Origin: Lethocerus indicus
Lineage: Eukaryota; Arthropoda; Insecta; Hemiptera; Belostomatidae
Direction: 5' to 3'
Assembly: GCA_019843655.1 (NCBI GenBank)
Contig: JACDQD010000004.1
Span: 27,353,872-27,417,871, forward strand
DNA length: 64,000 nucleotides
The position numbers and the translations under genes are program-made. Each line of letters begins with the position of its first letter. The first letter of the stretch is position 1. Under the pieces are notes generated by a model that did not search any database, was not told where the DNA came from, and saw only the letters and a program-made list of their open reading frames with translations. Below are positions 48,532 to 61,263 of this stretch, piece by piece.

Positions 48532-51500
48532 ACTGAGTCACTCAGGTACATGGGATGCTTGTGTCGCTGAAGAAAACTGCGATATCCCAAACCCTCTTAT
48601 ATCTTCATAATGCGAATGCCGATTGAATTCTCCGCCGAGCGAAGCGATATTGAAAATCATGCCTCGATTCCAACACGCGATAAATGGCATGCGATGGTAA
48701 GGTTAAAGAAGGAAAGGTTGCTTTTGGTAGTCGGTGTTTCGGCTCCCGATACTGTACATATAGACAAATTCGTGATTGCGTTGGGTAGTTGTAGATTGTA
48801 CTAAAATAATGAGCCGAGTGTAGTTTTGCGGCCTGCACTGTCGTTCCGTTCCTAATTCCCTGTACAAATGTTTGTTGACCGTCGGTGACTCTGAGCCCAA
48901 TTGTGTTCCTTTTTGTCGCGCGAGTAAAAGGATGTGCGGTCGCCGCGCCATATTTTAAGTGTCACCGCTTGGGACTGGGATAAATGGCCTGCCGGAGACG
49001 GACCTGTTTGAACTGTCGGTTGACGCAATCGGCCGGACCGAGACTAATTGGGGGCCGCCCTTTCTCTCAAAATAAAAATTAACGTCGACACATTTTAATA
49101 TTTTTTCGTCCTCGAAAACCCCCACTTGTCCGTCCCGGAAATAGACTACCGTCCCCAGTCGGGCAGGAATCATCTTCTTGTTCTGTCTTCGATGATGAAC
49201 GGAAAATATTTATCATATTCCAGCCCAGTCCCGGTATTTTCAGTTCGAGGTATGTATTTTCTGGGTTGCATAATTTTCTTTTTCGTTTTCAACATTCTCG
49301 CTCCTCGACATTGAAAACGAGATGCGTTGAGATCGATGCTTCCCGCCTGTTGCTTTCAGATGCCAGTGGCGATGTGAGATAGGGACAAGGAATAAGTGGT
49401 TATTCTATATATTGAAAATGAAAGTTAAAAAAAGAAATAAATATATATGATAATCCGAACTATGTATTATATCCTTACTGAAATAATACTTTCTAGTTTA
49501 AAGCGATTGAATATAATTTAATTTTTACTTTGTATATATCCTTAATTGGTACCAAAAAATATCGGACTCATTCGTGTCAGGCAAAACATTTAACATTGAG
49601 ACAAGGCATATATAATGAATGTACAGAATTCCAGAGTTCCAAGCTGTTAAAGAGTTAAATTCCAGTATTTGATTTATTCTTGGTGCCGGCAAGAGTGTTA
49701 ATTATTTTTACGGGGGCGCATTGGGTAGAGAATATTTCAGTGTCGACTGGGTAGTACTGGTTGTAGTTGTGCCGGGCTTAGACGAACATCTGGAGGAGGC
49801 CGGAGCCGGAGTCATGACCCGTTCCATGTTTACGAGGCCCCCTTTCTGCCGGTTCTCTGTTCACTCCGTCCAAGGTAAAAACGGGCCGGCCCCGCTACCG
49901 TCCCGACCTCACGCATTTCGGCTTTTCCATTTCTCCGACGGTCGGTGGCCGGTACAGAATCCGTTTGTTGGTTTATATTTCACGAAAAACACGAGTCAGA
50001 ATACGCCGCCATAAAAAAATCCGATTTCACTGTAAAATATATGATGACATTTTGTTTTTTGGGGATCGTTTTGCACCCCCACGTCTGGATTCGCCGAATT
50101 CCTTAGATAGTTGGATGCCTACAGGTTCAACTCAAATAAGTGGAATATAAATGAATATATTAAATAATATTTACCCCCTTGAAAAGTGTAGTCTCCCTAA
50201 GTTTTGGAGGAACCAGGTTACCATCCTGAAATAGTAGCCTTGGTTTTTAAAAAGAAATGGAATCTAATGAAATATATTGCACTGTAAATTATATACCCTT
50301 GATTCATTACATCAGGCTGCACTATATTTATACTATGATATTGTAATTACAATACACATTTCCGTCGTCGAATAAACCGGTTCTAGACCTACGGGTCGTG
50401 TAGGGATCAAAATGGAACTATGTAAAATTTGTTTTAACTACGTTATCTATTTCCAGTTCGCTCAAAGAAGACGTGGGGTGAAAAGGGCAATAGTAGCGTA
50501 ACTGGAGCGAGCGTAACCCGCCTGTCCTTATCTGGTTTAGCGAAACGTGTTTGATACTTTGGCGCAAAAGTGTACGGGAACCATGAGAGGTTTATTTAAT
50601 AGTTAAGATCTACAACCGAGTTTAAATTATACCTAATAATAATATAATATAGGCCACCGTAACCTTATTAGGTGGCATTAATTGACAAGGTAAAATGGTT
50701 TCTAAATAGTTGGGACCTACTAGTTTTTAGAGATTTTCCAATTTTTAAATCAATTTTGCCATTTGGTGAAACAAGAACAACAGAAGTGCCTTTAATGAGA
50801 ACCGCGCGTTGTTTTGCCAAACCCCGTTTCCTGAGCTACAGCTTCCTTCGTTGTGGCCATTTCCAGAGCCCATATTTTAGCTCCCAAAACTAAATTTTGA
50901 GTGGAAGCAATGTTATCTGGCAATTGCAGGCCTTTCAATTGTCGCATAAGCGCCATGAAAGCTGTGTATATAAGCAGGTGGGATTATATCGAAATACATT
51001 ACCCGTCTCACCGCAATTATAGTCATGAACTTATCATTATTTACGAGATTACAAGAAACAAATGTTTAAGATTTGTGTGAAGAGTAAGGTGGGTTTATTT
51101 TACACGCTGGCGTTGCCACATCTGATAAAACTCAGCAACTAAGTCCCTTACATAGACTTTTCTCCCTCTTTCGGGGGGCGGTTAAATAGAACAAATTTTC
51201 AGCCGCTTTCGGGTGGTGGGCGGTGAAATTTAAAAAGAAAAAAAAACTAGGCGGTGCGGGTACAGAATTTAAGGGTGCGGGTCGATTGGGGCCGGGGCCC
51301 AATTTCCTGTCTGGTCCGGGGCCGGCTAATTTGTTTTGGATTTCTGCCCGACAATGGGGAGGCAACCCCGCCGTGATTTCACTAGAAGGCCGTCCCTTCT
51401 CACACCCACCGGCTTTCCCCAGGTTAATTGAAAACCGCGTAAAAAAGCGCCGCTTTATCCTATTCGCTTGGGAGCGGCGGAGTCTGTCCTTGGAATAGAT

Positions 51501-51789
51501 CATACAATCTACGAATTCATTTATTTGTGATATCACCCTTATACCTCCGAAAGTCTATTTACGCAACGCGTAATTCATGGCTACGGTTGGTAGAAAAAAT
51601 TAATTCTAACCCACATGTTAATCATTCGATAGTTAAGGCCACCAACAATACTACGGAGTACATATGCTTCATGTAAATTCTGCTTAATGTAAAGTTACAT
51701 TATTAATTTTTTTTATTGTTGTCTTATTACTGACTTATTAGGTTGAGATGCATTCGAGCACCGACAAATACAGATTTGGTAGCGGACCC
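48532..51789. other. Non-coding region
   Basis: No gene is supported. It begins with ACTGAGTCACTCAGGT, which contains an AP-1-like TGAGTCA palindrome next to the dispersed repeat. There are GC-richer islands at about 49790-50000 and 51180-51480. Confidence 0.4.
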
Positions 51790-51809
51790 CCTTAAGAAAT
51801 TTCTTAAGG
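51790..51809. promoter_or_regulatory. Perfect 20-bp palindrome with heat-shock-element core
   Basis: CCTTAAGAAATTTCTTAAGG is its own reverse complement over all 20 bases. Fewer than 0.1 such perfect palindromes are expected by chance in 64 kb of random sequence. The centre AGAAATTTCT fits the nGAAnnTTCn heat-shock-factor half-site pair. The function is inferred and no gene is recognised next to it. Confidence 0.45.
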
Positions 51810-54800
51810 TCGCCTTTTTAATTTATCGCGGTTCAGAAAATAACCGCTATGAATTTCAAATTTACAGAAGACTGTTGTAATAAGGCGGGAAGGGAAGCTC
51901 GGCGGTGTGATAGTGTGGGTATAGTCCCGGCTAAAATAAACATCTTGGTATTCGAAACATTGACCACCCGCGGAGTCAGGTTGAAATAACATTTGTTGGG
52001 CTCATGAAAAATTCAAATTCCCTTTATGCAGTGAGTTCCTTGTGAGTAAATTGAATGAAATATGACATACACTATTGTCTCTTTCGTTTATTATTTCTTC
52101 CAACCAGTCAGTTTGAACACGAAACCTCTTTAAACAGATCACAAACAAACATGCATATAAAATGGTAAAATATGTACAACAATTGATGGAGTAAAAAGGA
52201 GTTACACTCGGATTTGTTTTTCTTAAGGCAAAATTAAAATTATTTTTGTACTAGTTTCTATTTTAGTTCCAGCCTTTGTCCGTATTTCATCAAACTTGTG
52301 ACGCCAAGTTGAGTCGTTAGTAACTCACTATAGGACTGACGAGGAGACCAGTTTTCTGAGTTCCAACTCGGAAATTTCCATTCTAAATTGATTGTCTCTC
52401 TATCCTAACAAATGATATTCATCATCACTGGCGGCTTTTCAACGGATCTACTTCTCTTGTAAACTTGCATTGAAAAATGAGTAAACAAACTATTTTCGAA
52501 ACTATTTGTGTTAACGACTAGTTAAATATCGTGGATGCTACATTAAAATATACTGATAATCTTTCACTTCTGTCCGGAGTATATGCGGCAAAAAATTCAT
52601 TTGCGGGCCACCAACATGAAACAAACCTAGAAAAATATTTACAATTTCCATATTATTTAATCTCCAACGCTCGGGCAATAAATTGTAGAAAGGTAGTTGA
52701 ATTTATTGTTACCATTAAGTTATATACTAATTGGATTATACGTCCTGTGATTGTTGGACAACTGTTTAAGAAAAGATTCATTAGGGACATCGGAATCGTT
52801 TACATTTGGCGACATCCGGCGGAGGTGGGACCGGCTCCTCCCATCCTCAACGTTTGCCAATTTCAAACCGTGTAAATCCACCGTCCAATTAGTTGTCGAA
52901 AATTTAATGGGCTACTCGCGGGGAACATTTGTTCGAAACTGGGTGGATGGGTGGGGGTGGGTGGGAAGGTGGAAAGTCCTCGCCAGACATGGGTCGGGGG
53001 GCGACCTTTTAAAAATGGTAATGGAATTTGGGACCGATGTAAAAATAACGGCCCGCTCGGCCGGTATTAATTGTGGACTCGTTTCGCCAATGCGTGCGAT
53101 GCTTTCACGCCGGGCCCCGGTTTATCTCGGCTTCAGAGAAACCCGAGGCGTTTAACACTGCGGACGTTAAGGAAAGTGTCTGATCCGTTCAGGAATTATC
53201 TAATAGCACACATCAACAAAATTCGTCGAATATATTCAATTTTCAAATGACGACTCATTTATAAACCTGAAGTAACATCAACTGAATTTTAGTTCTACAA
53301 ATATGAATATGGGCACGATTAAAAGCTTTAATTTGCCCCTTGAATACATCATTGTAAATATAAGGGAAATTATTAACCGAAGAGATAAAAACGACAAAAT
53401 TTACGGCCAAAAACAGGAGTGACTAATTTGCTACTTAAGCAAAAAGGCTTAATTGCTTAGGACGGTTACATGGATTGAGAGCGAGTCCCTTCTCTTTGGT
53501 CCCACGAAATAAAACTAGGAGCGCCCTGAAAATTTAAAAGGGTTCGGTGAGGCCTATATGCGGGCTCCCAGTAGCGGGTAGCGACAAAATACACTTGACA
53601 AATTTAAGGGCCTAATTAATGGATGCCGCTAAGCGAAAGAAATGCTAATTCTCCTGTTCTAGTTTTGGAAGATATACGGTGGAGTTAAATCGGGCGGACT
53701 TTTGGGACCCTTAATGTCGAATTCATTTAAATTTACCGACGGGAATAATTCAACGGTCCAGCGGTGACGCGGCAATTTCTTTGTCTAGCATCCGGTTTCT
53801 AGTGTCCCCCTATTTCTCAAACTTAAAGGATTTGTCGGTGCTCAGAAATGCCGCATCTAATTAATAGTTCCGGTTTTTTCCCCCTTCAAATATCCCGCAG
53901 GATTCTGAAATGGATCCAATTTAAATCGAGGACAGTTATCTGTGGCAGCAGCTTTATTAAACATCCTTTCGGAACGGCATCTGTCCGAAAATTAAAATTC
54001 AATCGGAACGGAGAAATTTTTCTTCAGCTCCATTACGGCAAACGATTCGAGTGATCATTCCTCATCACTTTCTAGAGTAGTTCTGGTTTAGATAAAAGAA
54101 TCTAAAATTTCTAAAAGGGAAAAAATAATGAAGAGGCCAAAAACAATCTACACAGGCCAGAGGAACAGAACACATTTTTTCTAAAAGAATAAGGCGAATT
54201 AATGTTTGGAATAATTTGATTGAGCTGCAGTATGAAACATAGTTATAAATAAATAAAACCACAAATATTTGGAACTTAAATCATGCTAAGAAAAAAAAAT
54301 GAGAATTGGGTTCTACCATGCATACTAACGGAATTTAATTAAGAATGGCGAGGTGCATAACTAGTGTAACCATAGGCTAATGCAATCAAGAGAGAGTAAA
54401 TAGAAAATGTGGAGATGAAATTCAGGAAGGAAAAGTTAATTACGAACGCGACCAATAAATAGGCGATATGATTATAACAAGTTAATATGAAGTCTAATGG
54501 TACGTTGTTGGCAACTGTGGGTCCGATGTTCTCCCCGTGAGATTTAACTTTTTAATGGGGGAATTGTCAGGAGTAGACCAAAGAATCCTTCCCTCGGGTC
54601 AGGCCAATTTAGGTTTATTTCCCGCGGAAATTGGCCCTCGAGCGGCTGTCCCGGATCCGGATCTGAATGTTACAAGAGCAATCGACCACGTCCCCAGTCA
54701 ATATTTAATTGTCACCGAACTAAACGCTTCCTCCCGCGGTGCAAAACACTCGACCCCGATTGGCCTAACCGTCGGGACAATTGGGGACCGGTGTTTGATT

Positions 54801-55407
54801 AACGGTTAACCCGAGGGAAGGAGGCGGGTGACATCCGACCGAATCGTCTCACAGTTGAATTACAGCCTTGAAATATTATTGAAGTCGGGAATCTAACTGT
54901 AAATCTGTAACGCACTCATTAAATATGTACGGAAAATACTGCATAATGACGGAAAAACGTAAGGAAGGGCTCATAGAAATGGCCAAATGTAATGAATTAC
55001 ACTGGCTCGATAAAAAAGGATGTTTTGATTGCTGCGGCTATTTAGGAATTCCTAAAAATTTAAAGACGACCTTTGTATTTATATTAGAGATATATATCCA
55101 CTGAAGTAAATGGAATCGGAAGGGAATTTGAAGTATATAATGTGGATTGGTGGGACTTTGATCGTAAAACTCAATTTGGGTTCAACCTGGTAATTTGAGG
55201 TGAGTTTTTGCCTTCTCGGTCGCAAGTAGGGGCGTGATTGCCTTTAAAATAATACGGGACTTTCCCGAAAGAAAACTCATTTCGCGCCGCACTGTTTGTC
55301 CTTTTTCCCGGAAGCCAAGAGATACCCGCCACAACAAATGGGGGCCAGGGCGGCGGAGGGGCAGAGTGTTTCACTGTTGGAGAGGGATAGCCGAATCGTG
55401 TGCCTTA
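51810..55407. other. Non-coding region
   Basis: No gene is firmly supported. Islands near 52800-53150 and 54530-54830 are GC-balanced. The frame from about 54555 to 54809 on the plus strand has somewhat protein-like composition but no recognisable family. Confidence 0.4.
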
Positions 55408-55435
55408 CCACCGCCACAACCACCACAACCACCCC
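55408..55435. repeat. ACC-rich short tandem repeat
   Basis: Imperfect CCA/ACC triplets (CCACCGCCACAACCACCACA and following bases) in a GC-rich patch. Confidence 0.7.
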
Positions 55436-56402
55436 TCGACCAAACTCGGGATTATTGCCCGGAGAAACGTCCTTCCGAAAATTGTCTTCCGGCCTCTTTC
55501 GTCTCTTGTCAACTTTATTTCTCTACGTCACGGGCCCCGAAGGAAAATAGGAATTGTGAAAAGCGCGGAAAATATTTCCAAATCAACACATACCTTAAAA
55601 TGAAAACAATGTATGGCTATTTTTGAGAAAGAGTAATTGTTTTAAGAGAATGGTTGTATGGTTGTGGTTGAATGTTGTGAATGGTTATATTAAAATTGAA
55701 ATAAGCTGTTCTTCTTTTAGTTTAACATACCTGTTTTGTGGTCTGCGAGGGGTTGGAATAACATAAATTTCGTGTGTTTCTGCCTCCTCTCGCTGGTTTG
55801 GTCTTTTGGTAGACCGGTTTCTTTTCTTGTTTTTTTCTCTACTAGTGATTAGCGGTTCTTCAATTTTATTAATACCCAGTCTACATATTGTAGAGGACAG
55901 ATTTGAATAGTACTCAGATTTTACGTATCCTTAACTGCTTTTTTTACAATAATAAATAAATTTGTCATGTTTTTTGGTGATGATAAATAAATATTTACGT
56001 CGCGAAAATAAAATGAAAACTCCATATAAACAAGAAATAACACTGAAAGATTAAGGCATCGCAATAAAAAAAATATAACAACTTCACTATTACCAATCTT
56101 GGGCACTAAAAACCGTGACGGTCCCTATTAAAAAATATCTTTTCCTTTATTGTGAGGACAATTATCTCCGTAACCCTGAAAGAAAGCCTATGTAATAATG
56201 ATGGCTAATGGCAGTATAATAAAGGAGTACTAAAGCTTAAATTACGATGCTGGTCATGGTCTTGGGTCCAAAGGCAACGGTCTGAATTAATTTCATGGCT
56301 CGGGATACCCGTACAAAGGTTTATCGTTTATACTGGTCCAATCAGTTCTGTAACACTTTGCCATTATCATTTGCATAATATTTATTAAATCGTCGCCTCT
56401 TG

Positions 56403-56406
<4 letters not shown>
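55436..56406. other. Non-coding region containing a dispersed repeat
   Basis: No gene seen. It includes a GGTTGT-rich stretch near 55648-55688 and the second copy of the 33-bp dispersed repeat. Confidence 0.4.
55787..55819 (+). repeat. Dispersed repeat, copy 2 (33 bp)
   Basis: Partner of 48499-48531 with three mismatches. No terminal inverted repeats or target-site duplication are evident around it. Confidence 0.8.

Positions 56407-56476
<70 letters not shown>
56407..56476. repeat. (TC)n microsatellite
   Basis: About 70 bp of uninterrupted TC. The Arg-Glu open frame on the minus strand is an artefact of it. Confidence 0.98.
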
Positions 56477-56479
<3 letters not shown>

Positions 56480-58591
56480 TTTAGTTTAGAATTAATTTTG
56501 GCGAAATAATTTATACTTTGTTGATTCATTGAGATTATGCATTAATTCGGGCATTAATTACAGTGCGAATTATTATTGTTTTATCGACATACAAAACTCA
56601 TTCACTCATACGAAGTAAATGTAGCATTTGGAATATTTGAAATATATTTAGCGCTTACCACTTTATTTATTGGATCTATTGATACTGAGTAATAAATACA
56701 GATTATTATTATATCAAATTAGATTTTTAGGAGCACAAAAAGAGTGAATATGATTAAATTTGAGTTTAGAAAAAACTCATTTTTCAGATTCATTCAGCTT
56801 CATTACAGATTTAGAATATCTTTACGGTATTTTTATCCAAGCACACTTATTTCTGGCTGTTTTAATTGTTTTAAATTCAAACTAACAACATCGAGGAATA
56901 TAAATTATTGTTTCCTGGAAAGGAATTGAATATCAGAAATTCACAATTCCTGCCTGTTGGTCCCGTTACGCGAAATATTAACCGGAGGGCAAATATTCAT
57001 GAGATTATATTTAAAACACGGAAAAACACTTGATTTGTAACAACGGGTTTTAAAAAAAACCTCGGCTGTGGCTGGCCAATAGGGTTTATCTCGTGGAATG
57101 AAATTAGAGTGCTGACGTGGGTGGTGGACCCGGAGCGGGCCACGCCATGAGGGGAGGTGGGAGGTTTAAGTCGTAAAAGTTTTTACGACGCTTTAAATGT
57201 CAGAGACCCACTGAAAGGAGAAGGGAGAGATATACGAGGCCAGGTGAGCCGGCACACGTCCCGGCCGCGGTGGTCCTACACAAGACTAAAAATATAACCG
57301 GGCCTGTCCTTTCCCCTTATGAATACAGATTCTCCCTACAATGTTAGCATACTAACCGATTGTTCGACGCAGTGTACGGAGCAGAGGGAGGACATAGATT
57401 CAAATCACCGAATTCCCTCTCGAAAGCTTGAGTTGGTGTTCTCGAGCCGAGTCTGTGACCCGAACATGGCCAGTTTTAGATTTACAACAGAAAAGGAATT
57501 ATTGTACGGTAATTAAGGTTTGGAATATAACTTCATGTGGAATATGATATCCAACAAAAGGAACGGAAATCGACCTATGCACGGTTGTTAACTCAGCCGA
57601 CGCTTAACGCTCATATATTGTGGCACGATTGCATTGACAATGCGCCCGCAGAGCTGGAACACGGGTTATATTGACTCGGTGCGAGCAAAATATTCATAGC
57701 CGGTTATAAATATACAACCGATTCTATTCCCATCCGGGAGCTACCTCTTGAATTTGGCCAGAGATTGAGGAGCTCTAGCCGTGCTTTACGACCCCCGGTG
57801 CAATTTGCATACATCACAGTGGCGCGCCGCTAATCCCGATACGTAACGGTTACACGCCTTTATGACGCTCGTTATGACGGGAACTGCAATTACGTACACC
57901 TGGCACCCTTCGGCTAATATCTTCTGCGGCCTGCATCTTTCAAATTGAGGCTTCCCGAATGCGTTTAATGATGGGCGGCCGCCTTAGTGGAGGCTCCGAA
58001 GAAATAAAAACATTCCCAAATTACAGATTGTTTGTTTGAACGCGGCATAAACAATGGTACTTTAGACACGTGGCGTACAGCGAAGGGATATAATAGTAAT
58101 AATGAAGCGAGCGTTTTAACTCTCTCCAAACAATACTTCATTCTCCCTCGCGACTCGAAGTATTTCTCATTTTCACCATAAATTCAACCTCCGGACACGT
58201 TGGAAAGGAGTCGGAAATGTATCAAATTGCAAAGTGGCGTATTTGTGTGAGGGTACCACTCCCGGAATTAAATCCGGTTTTCGTATACGAGTTGAGAAAT
58301 ATAAAGGAAAGTCGTCTGCTGGAAATTCAGAAGTTTGAGGAGTTACTTTGGAGACGAAGTTTCATTCGTCTCGTTGAAACTGCGTTCCGGCAGGGCGCAG
58401 AAAAATATGCTATTTACAATCGCGGGCATTCATCTGTTTTCCAGATCCGCAATTCGGGAACCCTTAAGAAAGTTTATAACACGGTAACGCGTTCATTGCT
58501 AGTTGTTTTTTTCACATTTTATTTTCGTACAATCATCTAAGAGTTATGTGTACAAATGACGAATGTATTTTCCTCACGAGAATGTAGCGAT
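56477..58591. other. Non-coding region
   Basis: AT-rich to about 57050, then GC-balanced to about 57990. An ATG-initiated frame of 107 codons at 58217-58540 (plus) is of a length expected by chance and matches no recognised family. Confidence 0.4.
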
Positions 58592-58623
58592 AAAAGAAAC
58601 CGTCCAATGATGGCACTTTTGAC
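58592..58623 (-). repeat. Dispersed repeat, copy 1 (32 bp)
   Basis: Matches 63432-63463 at 28 of 32 positions. Read on the minus strand, both copies stay open as V-K-S-A-I-I-G-[R/W]-F-L. Within that frame two of the three differences are synonymous third-base changes, which hints at a fragment of a once-coding repeat. The family is not recognised. Confidence 0.6.
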
Positions 58624-58782
58624 GCATGAACAAGTGATTACGGGTGGAGACTATAGAGATCTTAGATTTTAAGTAATGCCATTCTAATTCGATTACTCCT
58701 GCAAATTTCTTTCTCCTCCTTGTAGTAGCATTTTCGTTAGTAATATAGCGAGGTTTGTGGGTCAGCTGCATACGGGGCTCAC

Positions 58783-58952
58783 CGGCTGAGGAGTGTAACG
58801 ATTCGGAGGGACCTGCTGGCTCGCCGCTGGGAGGCTTTTAACGGTGAACAGTGACGCGCAACATTGTAGAAGTGACAGGGCGAATGCCTCTAGATTTAGA
58901 ATTACGAAGAAGAGCCGTCTCAGTAGCGTTATTAAAAAAACAGAGACAATAG
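58783..58952 (+). mobile_element. Degenerate LINE fragment: reverse transcriptase C-terminal motif (R1/I-like)
   Basis: The plus-strand frame 58848-58949 reads through TGRMPLDLELRRRA (58875-58916), which fits the conserved motif after the thumb of R1/I-type LINE reverse transcriptases, usually of the form AGvlPLDLelkeRA. Just upstream and in another frame, 58783-58850 reads RLRSVTIRRDLLARRWEAF. This resembles the LRSVQRRxLLxxxRAYRT stretch that normally precedes the motif, so at least one frameshift has occurred. A stop (TAG) follows at 58950. The catalytic FADD/YADD region and the endonuclease are absent. It is clearly a dead fragment. Confidence 0.55.
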
Positions 58953-61146
58953 ATACCAGTGAATAGAGTATTAGATGTCACAATACTGGTTGTAATAAAT
59001 TGACCAATTCGCTACAGGGGCCTTCGTCAATTTCTGATTGGAGAAACCTGTAAAATAATGGAAGGTGACCTGAAGAGAAAAAGAGAAGAGAGATGGAAAG
59101 GCTGGACGCACGGGCGGGTACCAACCAGTTAGTGCCCAGGGCGACCTCCCTAGTTGCCGTCTAACCGCCCGAGCGGAGCATGAGCTTGTTATTGATTTAA
59201 TGTGCACTTTCCGATCTTTCTCCAGCTTCGCCCGGAGTATATATATTCCGTTGCAGATCGTGCAGATTATTTTGTTTATTTGTTCTAGGGTATTGTTAGG
59301 AATAAACTGAGGGGCCACCAATTGGCTTGAACTGTTTTAAATTTTTTTCTCGTGATGTCCTCCTACCTTGTCTGAAGGAATATAAATGTATTCGGCGTTC
59401 GAATTTTGACCCGGCAGTCAATATATTCGATAAACGGATATAGAGCCGAGCGGAACGATTTATGCAGATAGCTATCGGGTCGTAAAGAAGAGGGGACGGA
59501 CAGAAGCGTTAGTCGCAAATCAGCGTAGAGGTGTGAAGTCGACAGTGGGCGTCCTTCGGTCACAACATCCACGCTCCTCCTCACGCTCTCTAATTAACTG
59601 GCCACTAAATCACCGGCCCGCCGCACGGGAATATCTAATTGTTTATTGTTCTCGCGATTAAGAGAAATTCGCTTATGCTAATCGGCGGACTAATCAAAAT
59701 ACTTAGGCCTAATGATCGCGACACTCTTCATTTGCATGGATGGGGCTTGCGCGGTGCTCGGTCCTTTTTGAAGTCGGACGAACGCTTAATACTTAAAATC
59801 CCGAAGGAATTTAACAAATGTAAAACGGAGCCGCGAAATAAGGCCCGATTTAGCGGTAGGCAGAAGATTCTACCGAAATGCGGATCGATTAATTTACGGA
59901 TGACCTATCAATACTACCAGTGGTAGTAATAAATGAAATAAATATTATATATGTATTTTAATATTTTAATTAGAAGCTAATTCCATACGAGCAATCTTAG
60001 AACTTGACATAGATAAACAGCGTCGAGAATGTCTTCATCAACCATGAGTCAACTAACCAGTCGTGGAATAGTAAACATCTTACTTGATGAACCAGCGGAA
60101 TTCGTAGGAACGGTGGTTACAGACGGAGCTCATAGGCGCGCTGAAATTACTATCCGACGTTGGGAGCCGCTCGGGTAAAAGCTGTAAAACCGATGGCGGC
60201 AATAACACGGCAACTGTATCTCAACAACCGTGTTCTACAACTTACTGTAACCAACAAGGATCGTAGTTGAATCCGATTTACACGTATAAGTAACACGTTT
60301 TATATGGCGCAAAAAGCATCTGGAATCTGGCCAGCTGAATCGAATCAAGACGCAGTAGTTTGAATACATCGATTTTCGTAATATAATTATTATTAAAACC
60401 AAATTAAACGATTTCCACAAATTTCATTTTGTATTTCTGGAATTATGCCCTGTACTTGGGATCGCGGTCAGTATCTAGAATAACCATAAAATTCAATATT
60501 TAAGGACCAAATTTTTTTACATCCAACTAGAAAATGTTAGAAGAGCATTTGCAATTGTATAGGGAAATTATTTCATAAGTAGTTAAACGTTCTGCAGGTA
60601 TTTAAGCTTTTTTTATTGATTAATCTTGCATATATAATAATGACGTATGTGTATTTAACCGGAATTGGTAGGAAGATTTAGTTCGTGTTAGTTCCTTAGC
60701 TAACGTGTGCTCACATCGGGGGTTCGATAATGCAACAACTTTTATGCTGTGTGAAATTAATTAGCGTGATTGGGGAAATACAACTTTTCATCCGTTTTGT
60801 AGGTTCGCCGTATTGCAGTTTCAGGACACTGCCCGAAAGGGAGGAGGGCAATTTAATTAAGAGATTATGCACATGGGTACATGGGGATGTTGAACGTGTT
60901 TTCGGCTTAATTTGAGAGGTTTAACGCCCAAGCGGGTGACGGAAGTACCGCAGAGTGTCTGGAGGTTTAGAGGCGGTGCCGTCTTAATTGCAGTGACTCG
61001 ACTGGATTATAAGGTGCATTGGAGTAGACAGAAGGGGACGGGCTAATGACGCTATTCAAACTGCGGGTGCCTGTTCGGCCCACTTAGCCACACCGGGGCA
61101 TCACAGCATAGTTGCCCACTCGCCGGGGATATCTCTGAGACGATAG
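58953..61146. other. Non-coding region
   Basis: No gene is supported. AT-rich stretches at 59930-60000 and 60360-60660 alternate with GC-balanced sequence that may include further decayed transposon material. Confidence 0.4.
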
Positions 61147-61263
61147 AGTCGTCGGAGCGAAATAAAAACGTGGAATGAAGAGGTTCGCCGGCTAAAATGG
61201 AGACGGGAAGTTATGGCTCTGGAACGGGCGCCGAGCGAAGGCCATCTAGATAACATACTTTGA
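61147..61263 (+). mobile_element. Possible LINE ORF2 linker fragment
   Basis: A 38-codon open stretch contains TWNEEVRRLKWRREVMALER. This resembles the WWNEEV-x-RLRRE-type segment between the endonuclease and reverse transcriptase of jockey/R1-class LINEs. It is bounded by TAG (61144-61146) and TGA (61261-61263), with no RT motif adjoining. A short basic helix of this kind could also arise by chance. Confidence 0.28.

Noticed and set aside
52531..53155. Two overlapping open frames of 114 and 134 codons on plus strand
   Set aside because: The first begins with GTG. Both lie in a GC-richer patch with few stops, show no domain and are mutually exclusive frames.
54555..54809. 84-codon ATG frame on plus strand with moderately protein-like sequence
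   Set aside because: No family, in a GC-balanced island where open frames are common. Kept only as a note.
56293..56529. Arg-Glu-rich open frame on the minus strand
   Set aside because: Translation of the second (TC)n microsatellite.
58217..58540. 107-codon ATG frame on plus strand
   Set aside because: Chance length, no recognised motif, no conservation evidence.
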